The notes: generated from the letters alone by a model not told the origin. A DNA stretch of 64,000 bases from Silurus meridionalis (GCF_014805685.1 NC_060885.1:22803632-22867631), one strand, 5' to 3'. Positions 1 through 11,944 are shown, counted from the first letter of the stretch. Numbers and translations are program-made.

Positions 1-517
1 AAGGTCAAGGTCAGCCACCAAAAGCAAGTTTACTGCTCCCCAAAAAACCAGACTACCTTTACGGTTACATGAACAAGGTCAAAGTGAAGGCCAGATGCCG
101 ATCTCTTCAGGGCTTTCATCAAATTCGTAAAAAAAAAAAAAAAAAAAAAGAAAGGACTAAAAGAGGCAAAAAGAAATGATGACATCACCAGTATAACCAC
201 TCCACTTCACTCAATCCTCCTTGTACAGCAAGGCTCACTATGTCAAGTTGGCCAATTACTGAAATTTTAACCATGACAGCTCACAGAAGTTTTGGATCTT
301 CCATTAGAAGGACCTGTGGTCTGTTTTTTATTCTCCTCCGGAGTCCACCAAACCCCCCCTCCTCCCTCAAACCCACCCACCATCCCGACCCCTGTAACAG
401 AACATCTTACCACCATCTGTCCCAGCTGACATGTCACTGTGAAAACTGTGCTAACAAGGCCTGGCATATGACCTTCAGTAGATTCACAGTGGAGATGGTC
501 ATTTAATAAGGTGCCCT

Positions 518-582
<65 letters not shown>

Positions 583-1216
583 CTACAGACTGTAAAAACC
601 ATTTTTATCATTACAGTGAATGCAGTACACACACAGAAATACACTTCCTGAATTAATTTATTACCCCTATTTGTCTGTTCTAACCAACCCCCCACCAATG
701 CCTGTGATTAACTGACACTGTTAGCTGACACTGTTAGCTGCTTGAGGACAGCTGAAACCGAGATGGTGTCTACACGAAACGAAGCCGGAAAATGGAAGGC
801 AGGAGACTGTACCTCGTCACGTCCGAATTAATTAACAACAGCTGCTGGGGAGGCTAAATAGCAGGCCACACTGACCCGGGCATGGATACATGGGCACGGT
901 CATATTAATGCAGGGGCATCGCCATGGCAGCCAGCAGAATGATGTCCATACCCATTTTGCCACAAGTAAATGTAAACAGATCCACTCAGAAACGCAACCT
1001 GCCCCTAAGCGCCGCTGATGACTCGATAACCCTTAAGATCTGACACTCGCTCAAAAAATACACACACAAACACACTTGCATTTAGTCTCTTAAATCTTCG
1101 TCATTGTCACGGGGCAAAGTCAGAGTCGGTCCAAGAAATTGTAGCCCTTTAACAGCTTACACACACGGGGACACCCACAGCCGGACGTCCATTTTTCTGA
1201 CACAGAAATAAAGATA
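1..1216. other. srbd1 intron 13, distal part: unassigned sequence
   Basis: No coding similarity was recognised on either strand. It contains an A-run near 128-149 and a (CA)n array at 521-581. The long open frames here derive mainly from translated CA repeat and C-rich sequence. Confidence 0.5.
521..581. repeat. (CA)n microsatellite
   Basis: About 30 uninterrupted AC units. Confidence 0.98.
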
Positions 1217-1738
1217 CAAGGTGGTATCAAAAAAAATCTGTTTACAAGAATACTTTATGTATCTGCGTTTACACACCATCACCTTCAAAACAGTCCCCTA
1301 GCACAGCAATTCCTGCCACTTCAAATCTACTTTTCAAAACGTGTCATGCACTTTCTGCGATTCGCGCTGGATCTTCGCCAAAAGTATCAAAATGATGACC
1401 TTTGAGCTTGATCCTCATCTTCGGAAAGAGGGCAAAGTCCGCAGGAACCAAATCTGGCGATTAGGATGGGTGTGGAAGTGAGATTAGGCTGTTTCGGGTG
1501 AGAAACCCACATGTGAAGAGAGCTTGGTGACAGGGCGCACATGTGGTCAAAATAGCAGACTTGGTAAAGCACGTGCTCAAAATAGCACCAGTTGCACTGC
1601 TCCCGATGTACACAGGACAATGTCTTTTGGCACAGCGACTTATGAAGGTTGGTGCTTCCTGTGACTATGCGTGCAGCCTTGTGCTGCCACCTGTTGGCGT
1701 GTTACAAAACTTGTCTAAAAACTTTAGATACTACCTCG
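1217..1738 (-). mobile_element. mariner element, internally deleted (copy 1)
   Basis: Terminal inverted repeats CAAGGTGGTATC... (left) and ...GATACTACCTCG (right) are flanked by TA on both sides, the mariner target. On the minus strand a degraded transposase C-terminus is readable: the ...PDLVPADFALFPKM block (the catalytic third-aspartate region of mariner DD34D transposases), then HFDTFGED and, near the left end, an EVAGIAVLGDCFEGDGV tail. The N-terminal half is missing and stops occur, so it is dead. At about 0.5 kb it is well under the 1.3 kb of full mariners. Confidence 0.85.
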
Positions 1739-1741
1739 TAC

Positions 1742-2880
1742 ACACTTTGATACTATTCCCATGTATCAAATTCCTATTCCAACATCCAAAAACAAAAAGT
1801 TCATCAAAATCAGTCATTGGATTATTTTTTAGAAAGAACAGCTTATATATTTAGGCACCATTATTTTTTTTTTTTTACCATTTTTTGATCAACAAAACCA
1901 GGAAATCTTTCTAAAGGTGACAAGTTTCTAGCGTGTCAAAATAAATAAAATTGTTGTCATTAGGAGGCACGTTGGATTTTATACTACATTACAAATAATT
2001 TTGGTGAAAGAATATTTTCACTGTAATTATACAGCTTTTATATGGCACAATTTCCCAAGAGAACTTTTCATCTAAACTTTTACATACAAATCTAGTATAA
2101 AAAAATAAAATAAAGGTTCCTGCTCATCAAATTGCACGCAAATGCTTGCCACTATAACCCCCCGAAAATAGCATTTCCAAGCCAACCGTATACCAGCCCC
2201 ACAAACCATGTTAATAAGCACTTCAGTTGACTTGTGCAGTTGTGGCACGGAGGTTTCCAAGTGCATCGTTTTCTTCTCCGAAGGCAATAAACTTTAACTT
2301 TAAACCACCAGGCACAGGCAAACGAGGCATGAAATGTGCAGCACAGTAAATGTGTTACTGGTAGGGACTGCTTCTAGACATGATAACATCACAAGAAGCC
2401 ACTAGACAGCAACTGACAATAAATATTCGGCATCTGGCTTTAAGGCGACAAAAGTTTGATGTGACAGCGAGTTCAATCGCATGCCTGACTGACAAAACCC
2501 AAATCTGCGCAATGTGGTCTCGGGCTGACACTTTATTAAAGACTGACTGCTTAGTGTCTATACTTCATAAAAAACTAGTAAGGCATCTGTGAAAAACTAA
2601 ATTATAAATATGTAGGAACAAAAAGTCCTGTTCTGGAAGCCAGTATTCTTCGGACTGTGACAAGTGAACTAGTAAAAAAAAATGCAAAAGGAAAGGAAGG
2701 GCTCATAATCCAAAGTATACCACATCATATATGGCATGTACTGTATGGTTTTCAGTGGAAATTGAAAAATAGTGCTTCATCATGATGGGACTCTAAATAG
2801 AATTCATCACTGTACTTTTAAAGTGTATAGAGCTGTATTGCTTCTCAAATTATGCAAAACAAACAAGACTGTGCTTTACA
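1742..2880. other. srbd1 intron 13: no gene seen
   Basis: AT-rich sequence without recognisable coding similarity, RNA gene or terminal inverted repeats. Short frames at 2072-2287 and 2380-2592 show no family resemblance. Confidence 0.4.
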
Positions 2881-2884
2881 GTGG

Positions 2885-3115
2885 GGATGCATAATGATTA
2901 ACTCCAAAAGCGTGGAAATGACATTCTTCAATGGCCAAGTGACTCACCAGACCTCAAACCAGTGGAGCATACTTTTTACTTACGGAAGACCAAAATGAAG
3001 TTCCACAAACAAGCAGTAACAGACATCAGGTGATGTCATTTGCAGCATTTGGTGATGTCCATGGCTTCCAGACATCTAATTCAATAATAATTGCAAACAA
3101 TTTGCACCCAGGCTT
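2885..3115 (+). pseudogene. old Tc1-like transposase C-terminal relic
   Basis: Around 2931-2990 the plus strand reads QWPSDSPDLKPVEHTFYLR, the degraded form of the Tc1 block [12 protein letters not shown] that carries the catalytic Glu. A Lys-rich helix-like stretch follows. No terminal repeats are recognisable, so this is an ancient fragment. Confidence 0.7.
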
Positions 3116-3438
3116 TTCTTTTTAATTATCTTGGTTTGTTAAATTATCTTGCTTCTGAATCAGTGAAGGCAAATGGAGGCAATGCGTATAATACGGTTCT
3201 ATTTCCTAAATGATTAATATAATATTTTTTCTATAAAACCTTTAACCTGCTGAATGACTAAACTTCCATCACATTTTAACGGCTTCATTCAAAAAAACAA
3301 TTTTTGTCTAGCACAAATTTCAAAAACATTGCCACTCTCCATTAGAACCTTCATCTCCCCTATGATTTATTTGGATCACAGTGAAAAAAATGTAAGATTA
3401 TGCTACATAGCAAAATTAAAACCCTGCAGTGTTTCAAG

Positions 3439-3470
3439 TTATTCAAGTACAATTAATTGTACTTGAATAA
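3439..3470. repeat. perfect 32-bp palindrome
   Basis: Each 16-base half, TTATTCAAGTACAATT and its reverse complement, abuts with no spacer. No associated coding sequence is seen. Confidence 0.9.
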
Positions 3471-4240
3471 GGATCACTTTGATACAACATGGTTGATTTG
3501 GGGTAATGCTGAGCCACACTTTAAAAAAAATGACCTTATTTTAATGATGCAAACTAATAATCATTACATTCTTAAAAGCAGGAACCGTAGCAAGTAACGC
3601 AGTGCAGAGCATGACCATTTCTTGAGCAACTCCTGAACTGGCTGTCCTTTCTAATTCAGACATGCAACCTTCAACAGAGCCTATATCTGCAGGCATGTGT
3701 CCATAATTATCCTCCATCCCTTACTGACCTAATCACCCTACCCAGAATCCTCCACAGTTCCAAAGACGAATTTCACTGATGCCAAATAGTCATCATCCAA
3801 GGCCTTGCAGCCATGAATGATCTCATTCTACCAAGAACAGGCCAGAATCCAAGAGCATTAATTACCTGAAGACAGATTTCACTGGAACGAAACAAAATGA
3901 AATGACGAGAGCACTCACACAAAAAAAAAAGAATGGAGTAGCAAGACCACCAGCAATAGCTAGGACATCAAAAAGCTGTTCTATTTACATAATGGGGAAA
4001 TACATAAGGGAACAAAGCAATATTATTTTAATGTATAAATGCATTTCCCTACAGCACAATTCTTCACTTGTAGTTAACAACAAACTGCTCAACACTCAAT
4101 AAAGCAAGATTTGTTGAGATGCTGTGAGAAATGTTAATAGAAATACAGATAATAGAAAACGAATGTGATATTATATAAACTAATATAACTTCAAACTAAA
4201 GTTTTGGACCCTAAAGCACTGAGAATGACATACTAACATA

Positions 4241-4672
4241 CAAGGTGGTATCGAAAAGTTTCAAGACTAAATGGTGCTACCTTGTGCTGTTCTGACCACG
4301 TGCTTTACCACGTCTGAAATTTCAGCATTGACAGCAAGTTAGAACAAAGCAAACATGAAATTCCAGGTGAAACTGGGCAAATCTTCCACAGAGGCGTTTG
4401 ACATGATGTTCATTTGATGTACGGCAATGCTGCAACTCGTCGTTCGAGGTGTTTTAAGTGGCACGTGCGCTTTAAGAGCGGAAGAGCATCACTGGAAGAC
4501 GACGAAAGGTGCTTGACACGCTTCAAAAAGAAGACTTCCAAAAGTGTCAGGAACGCTGGGATCGCTGTATTGCTGTGCATGGGGACTATTTTGACGGTGA
4601 TAGTGTAAAAACCTAGAAATATAAAGTGAGAAATAAACAGAACTACTTTTGAAAGTTTTTGGTACCACCTCG
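4241..4672 (+). mobile_element. mariner element, internally deleted (copy 2)
   Basis: The 432-base element has the same termini as the copy at 1.2 kb (CAAGGTGGTAT... and ...GGTACCACCTCG) and TA on both sides. The plus strand encodes the mariner helix-turn-helix region (YGNAATRRSRCFKWHVRFKS then ASLEDDER) and joins directly to the extreme C-terminus (DTLQKEDFQKCQERWDRCIA in another frame). The catalytic core has therefore been excised at about 4508-4511. The frame is also interrupted before the HTH. Confidence 0.88.
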
Positions 4673-4847
4673 TATTTGTTAAGAGATTTTACATTTATCT
4701 TCATCACACTAGTGAGGACTGTGCTGGATCTAAAGCCAATCAGTTAACACTGAAGAGCAAGTTGGGAGAAATCACCCAGTCCTGTATAGGGCATGATGCA
4801 CACACACCCTCATACCTATAGGCAATTTAGTATCAACAATCAACCTA

Positions 4848-4850
<3 letters not shown>

Positions 4851-4939
<89 letters not shown>
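4851..4939. repeat. (CA)n microsatellite
   Basis: About 44 AC units abutting the Tc1 relic that starts at about 4944. Confidence 0.98.
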
Positions 4940-4943
<4 letters not shown>

Positions 4944-5750
4944 GAACATGATGCCCTCCCTTCGGAAACTAAAACGAAAGGCAGTTTTCCAACATACCAA
5001 GACGAGTTCCACTCAGAACAGACCTCGCAAGGGTCCACCAAAGAATTTGAGTCCTCGTGCTGTGCGCCAGGTGCAGAAGCTGCTTCAAAAAACAGATGCA
5101 TGCGTGCTGCCAGCAGTTCTTTAGAGGTTGCAGAAGGCTGAAGGTCCGCTGGTCATTGCTCAGACCATACGCCGTACACTGCAACAAGTTGGTTTGCATG
5201 GCCGTCCTAGAAGGAAGCCTCTTCTAAAGCTGGCTTACAAGAAAGCGTGCAAACAGTTTGCTGAAAACAACCTGCCAAAGAGCATAAATTACTGGAATCG
5301 TGTCCTGATGAAACTATGGTAAACTTGTTTGGCTCAGATGGTGTCCAGCATGTGTGGCGAAGCCCTGGTGAGGAATGCCAAGAAAATTGTGTCTTGCCTA
5401 CAGTAAAGCATGGTGGTGGTTGCATCATGGTCTGGCGCTGCATGAGTGCTGCAGGTACTGGGAAACCTCGGTTCATTAAGGGAAACATGGATTCTAACAA
5501 TCTGAAGCAAAACATGATGCCCTCCCTTCAGAAACTGGGACAAATATTAGTTTTCCAACATACCCCAAACACGCTGCCAAGATGACAACTGCATTGCTGA
5601 ATGTGAATGTGATGGAGTGGGCAAATATGTCTCCAGACCTGAAACCTTTCAAACACCTGTAGAGCATCCTTAAGTGGAATGTGAAGACCCTCATGTGTCT
5701 ACCATCCAGCAGCTCTGTGATAAATGCTGTACTGCTAGATGCACATTGAC

Positions 5751-5752
<2 letters not shown>

Positions 5753-5799
<47 letters not shown>
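5753..5799. repeat. (TA)n array, left of Tc1 B
   Basis: About 23 TA units; Tc1 element B begins directly after its last TA. Confidence 0.97.
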
Positions 5800-5802
<3 letters not shown>

Positions 5803-7343
5803 TGAGGAAAATAAGTATTTGAACACCCTGCTATTTTGCAAGTTCTCCCACTTAGAAATCATGGAGGGGTCTGAAATTGTCATCGTAGGTGCATGTCCAC
5901 TGTGAGAGACATAATCTAAAAAAAAAATCCAGAAATCACAATATATGATTTTTAAACTATTTATTTGTATGATACAGCTGCAAATAAGTATTTGAACACC
6001 TGTCTATCAGCTAGAATTCTGACCCTCAAAGACCTGTTAGTCTGCCTTTAAAATGTCCACCTCCACTACATTTATTATCCTCAATTAGATGCACCTGTTT
6101 GAGGTCGTTAGCTGCATAAAGACACCTGTCCACCCCATACAATTAATAAGAATCCAACTACTAACATGGCCAAGACCAAAGAGCTGTCCAAAGACACTAG
6201 AGACAAAATTCTACACCTCCACAAGGCTGGAAAGGGCTACGGGAAAATTGCCAAGCAGCTTGGTGAAAAAAGGTCCACTGTTGGAGCAATCATTAGAAAA
6301 TGGAAGAAGCTAAACATGACTGTCAATCTCCCTCGGACTGGGGTTCCATGCAAGATCTCACCTCGTGGGGTCTCAATGATCCTAATGAAGGTGAGAAATC
6401 AGCCCAGAACTACACGGGAGGAGCTGGTCAATGACCTGAAAAGAGCTGGGACCACCGTTTCCAAGGTTACTGTTGGTAATACACTAGGACGTCATGGTTT
6501 GAAATCATGCATGGCACGGAAGGTTCCCCTGCTTAAACCAGCACATGTCCAGGCACGTCTTAAGTTTGCCAATGACCATTTGGATGATCCAGAGGAGTCA
6601 TGGGAGAAAGTCATGTGGTCAGATGAGACCAAAATAGAACTTTTGGGTCATAATTCCACTAAACGTGTTTGGAGGAAGAAGAATGATGAGTACCATCCAA
6701 GAACACCATCCCTACTGTGAAGCATGGGGTGGTAGCATCATGCTTTGGGGTGTTTTTCTGCACATGGGACAGGCGACTGCACTGTATTAAGGAGAGGATG
6801 ACCAGGGCCATGTATTGCGAGATTTTGGGGAACAACCTCCTTCCCTCAGTTAGAGCATTGAAGATGGGTCGAGGCTGGGTCTTCCAACATGACAATGACC
6901 GAAGCACACAGCCAGGATAACCAAGAGTGGCTCTGTAAGAAGCATATCAAGGTTCTGGCATGGCCTAGCCAGTCTCCAGACCTAAACCCAATAGAGAATC
7001 TTTGGAGGGAGCTCAAACTCAGCGACAGGCCAGAAACCTGACTGATCTAGAGAAGTTCTGTGTGGAGGAGTGGGCCAAAATCTCTCCTGCAGTGTGTGCA
7101 AACCTGGTGAAAAACTACAGGAAACGTTTGACCTCTGTAAATGCAAACAAAGGCTACTGTACCAAATATTAACATTGACTTTCTCAGGTGTTCAAATACT
7201 TATTTGCAGCTGTATCATACAAATAAATAGTTAAAAAATCATAAATTTTTTTTTTTTTACTATTGACAATTTCAGACCCCTCCATGATTTCTAAGTGGGA
7301 GAATTTGCAAAATAGCAGGGTGTTCAAATACTTATTTTCCTCA

Positions 7344-7346
<3 letters not shown>
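5800..7346 (+). mobile_element. Tc1-like element B, full length, inserted in element A
   Basis: It spans 1547 bases from CAGTGAGGAAAATAAGTATT to its inverse at 7327-7346, with TA at the left junction and a degraded TA at the right. The inverted repeats extend inward (the CTAAGTGGGAGAA block near 7290 mirrors 5845-5860), and an internal repeat of the AATAAGTATTTGAACACC block occurs at both ends, a typical IR/DR arrangement. Confidence 0.93.
6166..7170 (+). pseudogene. Tc1-like transposase of element B, frameshifted
   Basis: Tc1 transposases (about 340 residues) cut and paste the element by a DDE chemistry. The open N-terminal 184 residues begin [20 protein letters not shown] and contain both helix-turn-helix halves ([12 protein letters not shown]), then [11 protein letters not shown] with the first catalytic Asp. 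A frameshift near 6715 moves the reading to a second frame (CIKERM, then WVFQHDND with the second Asp, followed by degraded sequence where PKHTA is expected). Another shift near 6910 precedes [19 protein letters not shown] with the catalytic Glu. All three catalytic residues survive, but the frame does not. Confidence 0.92.

Positions 7347-7348
<2 letters not shown>

Positions 7349-7419
<71 letters not shown>
7349..7419. repeat. (TA)n array, right of Tc1 B
   Basis: About 35 TA units between the right end of element B and the resumed right terminus of element A. Confidence 0.97.
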
Positions 7420-7421
<2 letters not shown>

Positions 7422-7485
7422 CCCATTGAAAAAGATGTGGAATTGTGAGCGGTGTAATCATTTTTGTAAGATCTCGGACATAAGT

Positions 7486-8740
7486 GATATACATATACAA
7501 TGGAAGGAAACATAGAAGAACCCAGAACCCAAATGTTCCTTCTACTTTATAATCGAGAATAATTCACTTATTCAGCTGAATTCATTCGAATGTACTTTGG
7601 GCATGTTTACTAGATATACTAGTTGTTTCAGAGTCTCGCACTGATTCTTACAGAAACGCTCAGTGGAAATTATTAGTATAGTTAAATAATAGCTGAATGG
7701 AAAGAAGTCAAAAACAAACAGAAGCTGAGGGCCTCTGCGAGACCTGCTGTGACACGTCTTTGTTCCCCAGACTGAACGAATGGTCAGTGACGAGCCAGCA
7801 TGTGGCAGGACATCATCCTGAGTATTTTTTTATCCTCTCCTAGCATCGCTAAAAGCACCGTGTGAGTGGTCAGCAGCCAAAGCGCTGTATCGCATGGCTG
7901 CTCTGATAGTCAAACTGACACCATCAGTTGGAGATATCACTCTAGGCTTTTTAGTTAAACAGCATACATGTCATCTCTACCTCAGGAGCAAGACGCACAG
8001 TCAGCACGAAGGAACAGCAGTGTGCAGCGCTGCACTGTGGCATAACGAATATGCAAGCCTATAAATCAACGAAGGAGGCGTACTCTAAACTAGTGATTAA
8101 ACATTCCACTTTTTTTCTCTCCAAAATTCAGTTTACAATTCTAGTTTCCATGTATGTAATTTTTAACCACACACAGCAAGAAATACCTTACAGAGAGGCA
8201 AAGTTTTTATAGTGACTGCCACTATACATCAGAAGGAGATCTGTGGATTCTTGACATCTTAACTGAAAAGAAAAATGTGGCAAAAAAAAAGACTTCTTTA
8301 AAAACTCAAATGATGCACTATGACAGGAAAGGTCATTCCTTCAGCGGTCAACTTGGATTCCGTTATTCTTGAAAACGCTGAGATATGTTAATCATAAGGC
8401 AAGTGAGTAAACAAAAAAAGCTGTCCTTGAACTTAGAAACAATCCTTCTAATCTCATCACTCCTCAGCATGGCTCAATGATTTAAAGAATCCACATGACA
8501 GAGAATCTAATACAAAGTGGATTTGGTTGCTGCCTATTCATTGAACAAGGATGCATCATACTTTAAATCAATAAATACTTCTTTGGATCTTGTGGAACAT
8601 CAAGTCTGTAAACTTAGTGTCAACAGACACAGCACCGATCTCTCTAAAATAAACAGGACAAAAAGTGTAATTTGTTATAATACCATAAAACATATTCAGG
8701 ATTAACACTGGAGACTCCTTACTTGATGTTCAAGTAAATA
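7486..8740. other. srbd1 intron 13: no gene seen
   Basis: No coding similarity, RNA gene or terminal repeats recognised on either strand. Confidence 0.4.
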
Positions 8741-11010
8741 CTGGTAGTCCCCAAGTTACAATGGTTCGACTTATGATTTTTGGATTTTACGATAATATGA
8801 AAAATATTTTAAAACATTAACATTTTTGTATAATATGCTGGGGCGCTTCAAGTACATACGCATCTATTGCCTTGTGAGATGCCTTACACTTGCCATTCAG
8901 AGTTCGGTTGTCTCGGTGTTATAGCGTGTATTTCTTTCTGCATTTTTGTGTCGGAAAGCCAAATTTTAGCTTGTCTCGCTTCTTTTTATTGGCATTGCTG
9001 AACAGTGAAACAGAAAACCATCGCTTTTTCACCTGCTTCTACATACCAGCTTTAAGTTCCCCAGCTTTAAGTTCCCTTTCAGGAACTTTCGAGCTGCGTC
9101 GAATGCTGCTTTGGGAATGCCTTGCGTTGTTCACGCTCTGAATCATGTGTAAAATCCGGCCAATAGGCAAGTCGCAACCAGGAAGCTACAAAATAGGTAA
9201 GTGATGGTAGCGACATTAGCTGTATGTTCAGGTAAGTGCTTTGCAGAATTGCAAGCAGAATTCCGACTGTGAATTTCGATGTGTTGTTCACTTTGCTTAG
9301 AAGCATGCTTAGTCGGCTCTCGAGGGAGCTAACTGTTAGCATTTTAGCTGTGCTATGCGCTCTCCCTCACGGCTCAGGTCCTGCTCTCGCCGAGGCAAAG
9401 TGGCGCCAAAGGTCAAGGGGCTCGCAGGGCAACCTAGCAAAAGGTTGCCCTGGTGTGGCAGATGGTGTGGCAGATCCTCCTGTGGTCCCAGGGCTGGACG
9501 CCATGGTGCAGACATAGCCGAGGATACATCTGTACGCCTTTCCCCTTATCGCGCTGCTCCCGGGAGTTCTGGAGAGAATCCGCCAGGAAGGAGCTTGTCT
9601 CCTACTGGTTCTTACAGGTTCTTTCCATGGCCCCGTCTCTCCTGGAGTTTGCCCCCTGGCATGGCCAGCGCTTTTCTTTACCCTTAACCTGGGTATGTTC
9701 CTAAGGTGCCTGCGGTTCCCTCACGACCTGTAGTTCTGCAGACATTCTGCCCTCCACCTTTCCTAGCCTCCGACCAGGAAAGCAAAATCGACTGTGTCCA
9801 GTGTTCTGTGCGAGCACTGGACACATACCTCCAGGTGGAAGTCCAACTTCCTGGAGGAAGTCAGAGCAGCCGTTTGTCTGCTATGGCCCTCATAGGAAAG
9901 GTTTCCAGCAAATAGGCATAGGTCCACCCCGCTGCCACTCCGGCTCCTCTGTCCTGCATGCTGATTGTGCTCAGACACACAAGGCAGGGACTGGTCAGTA
10001 TGGCGTGATTGGACACTTGTTATTGAAGAGTTTCGACGCAGCTTGAGTTCCTGAAAGGGAACGTCACTAGGTTACGTATGTAACTCTATTTCCCTAATGG
10101 AACAAAAGCTGCGTCAACAGGCCATACTCCCTGCATTCCTGCAGTGCTTACCTTCTTCTTTTTCAAAAGCTAATGTCGCTACCATCACTCACCCATTTTG
10201 TAGCTTCCTGGTTTACACAACGTAAAACATGCGATTTAGAGCGTGAACAACGCGAGGCGTTCCCGAAGCGTTTAGACGCAGCATCTTGTTCCCTCTTGGA
10301 ACTAAGGTTACATGTGTAACCTAGTAATGTTCCTTAGAGTCCCCATCTCTGAGAATCTCACCTGGTCTCTGAACTCTTTTATCCTGATCAGGAAGGCACA
10401 AAAGCACCTGTTTTTTTCTGAGGAGACTTAAAAAGTTCTGTCTGTGCTACAGGATACTGGAGAACTTTTACTGTACCATTGAAAGCATCTTCACTAACTG
10501 AATCTCAGTGTGGTGCAGTATCTGCACTGCTTCGGAATGTAAAGCCCTTCAGAGGGGGGGTGAAAACTGCCCAACAAATCATCGGCACTCAGCTCCCACC
10601 TTGGAGAGCATTTACAATAAACGCTGTCTGCAAAAATGTCTGTACAATATTCACCCTCACCCCTGTATATATGGACCTCATACCTTATTTATCTACTGCT
10701 ATCTATTTTAAACAGGCCACTTATGCACTTCTGGTTAGATGCTAACTGCATTTCATTGGCTCTGTACATGTGCTGTAATCTAATCTAAAATATATGTTAA
10801 AGTTTATAGAGTATGGTAGTGTAAATTGCTCTGTTTTGCTAAATGATGTATTGTAAATTGTTATTTTAACAAATTACTGTATACTGCCCCTTACTGATCA
10901 CCATTCGTTAAGACTCCTGGTTAGGCTAGGTCATGCCTCGACCTACCATATTTTCAAGTTACGATGGGGTCATAGAAACACATCTTTATCAGAAGTATAG
11001 GGACTACCTG
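8741..11010. mobile_element. inverted-repeat DNA element with CTGGTAGTCCC-type ends, interrupted by a DIRS-like element
   Basis: The left end CTGGTAGTCCCCAAGTTACA and the right end ...TATAGGGACTACCTG are inverted copies; both ends keep a degraded 'cgacttacgat' palindromic motif (8765-8800, 10930-10970). The region 10800-10945 also occurs in diverged form at 25735-25865. No transposase was recognised. The MITE at 24990-25196 has related termini. Confidence 0.6.
9050..10335 (+). mobile_element. mini DIRS-like element (inverted termini, internal complementary region, coding mostly lost)
   Basis: The left arm (about 9070-9245) matches the inverse of the right arm (about 10130-10330): shared blocks include GTTGTTCACGCTCT, AGGAAGCTACAAAAT and TGATGGTAGCGACATTAGCT. 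Bases 10035-10130 (GACGCAGCTTGAGTTCCTGA ... AAAGCTGCGTC) form the internal complementary region typical of DIRS elements. Inside, 9560-9640 resembles the segment after RNase H in the 57-60 kb copy, and 9860-9990 (FVCYGPHRKGF) resembles the end of a tyrosine recombinase. RT and most of YR are deleted. Confidence 0.75.
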
Positions 11011-11017
11011 TTGTTCT

Positions 11018-11814
11018 GTATAGCTAAGCTGCACATTAAAATGCATATTAGTTATAGACTATGTCCACCTTAAATCCTGCGAATTATCTGTTACTACACC
11101 AACAGTAACATACCAGTAAGAGAGAACACTGACAGTCAGAATCTCCCAAGTAGAACAGCACTGTAGTATAGCAGAGTTTTGGCTAAAAGTCTACAGCAGA
11201 CTAGAAGACTGACAGCTGATTATCCTTTTGCAGCCTAACAGGGAGAAGCACCAAGACCACTTCAGGACACTGTATAAAATACTGATCTATAATATTTAAA
11301 ATTATTACTATTATTACCTCACTTAATATGTATTAAAAACATATTTTCATGTGTTCTAGGTAATAAACTGCATATTAAATATATGGGGTTTTTTTGGTTG
11401 TTTGTTTTTTACTGTGTCCTTTTTAATACTACATTATTTACTGAATACAATTCTACATTTGGTAAAAAATGTTTCATACAGACGTCACTGCAAATTCCGA
11501 AGGTGCAACATAGTGTGTGGCGAACAATATAAACTATGAAAATTGGTTTACACCAGGGGTACCCAAACCGTCGACCGCAAAGATTGTATGGGTAGATCGC
11601 GTGCCATAAAAAAAGTAAAAAAAAAAAAAACATTTTTAGATTTTTTTAGCATTTGTCACTTGATTGAAGGGGTGGCCAGCCCGAGATCTCTTCTCTCTAA
11701 CACACAAGTCACCACACTACTACTGCAAAAATATGCAGTGACTTCTCTTATTTGTGTGAGTACCTTTCCACCATGACCAATGTCTTTTATTTTCCTCAAT
11801 ATTGAAGAAATGTG
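11018..11814. other. srbd1 intron 13: no gene seen
   Basis: AT-rich; no element ends or coding similarity recognised. Homopolymer runs at 11610-11630. Confidence 0.35.
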
Positions 11815-11935
11815 GTTTACTGAGGATGGATTCCAACATGGTCCCCTCCCTTTAGAAACTAAGCCAAACGGCAGTTTTCCAACATGAAAACGACCCCAAA
11901 CACACCACCAAGATTGTCCCTTGAGAAGATATATA
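11815..11935 (+). mobile_element. Tc1-like fragment, collapsed
   Basis: A stretch corresponding to the transposase centre (matching 15670-15780, e.g. GGCAGTTTTCCAACAT, CACACCACCAAGAT) joins straight to the Tc1 3' terminal segment TTGTCCCTTGAGAAGATAT, also seen at 16178-16198. The intervening C-terminus is deleted. A (TA)n array follows immediately. Confidence 0.75.
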
Positions 11936-11944
11936 CATATATAC

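Larger units (their letters stand above)
4944..7485 (+). mobile_element. Tc1-like element A, rearranged and split by a second Tc1
   Basis: Bases 4944-5003 copy a mid-transposase stretch also present at 5510-5570. From 5004 the plus strand carries N-terminal to central Tc1 transposase pieces (paired-like DNA-binding part, then [11 protein letters not shown] and KHGGGCIMVWRCMSAAG in shifted frames). The sequence breaks at the (TA)n starting at 5753 and resumes after 7420 with a right terminus related to that of the element at 14876-16231 (...AAAAGATGTGG...GTGTAATCATTTTTGT). Element B occupies the gap. Multiple frameshifts make it inactive. Confidence 0.75.

Noticed and set aside
267..698. 143-residue minus-strand open frame
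   Set aside because: The centre is a translated (GT)n run and the rest is low complexity with no family resemblance.
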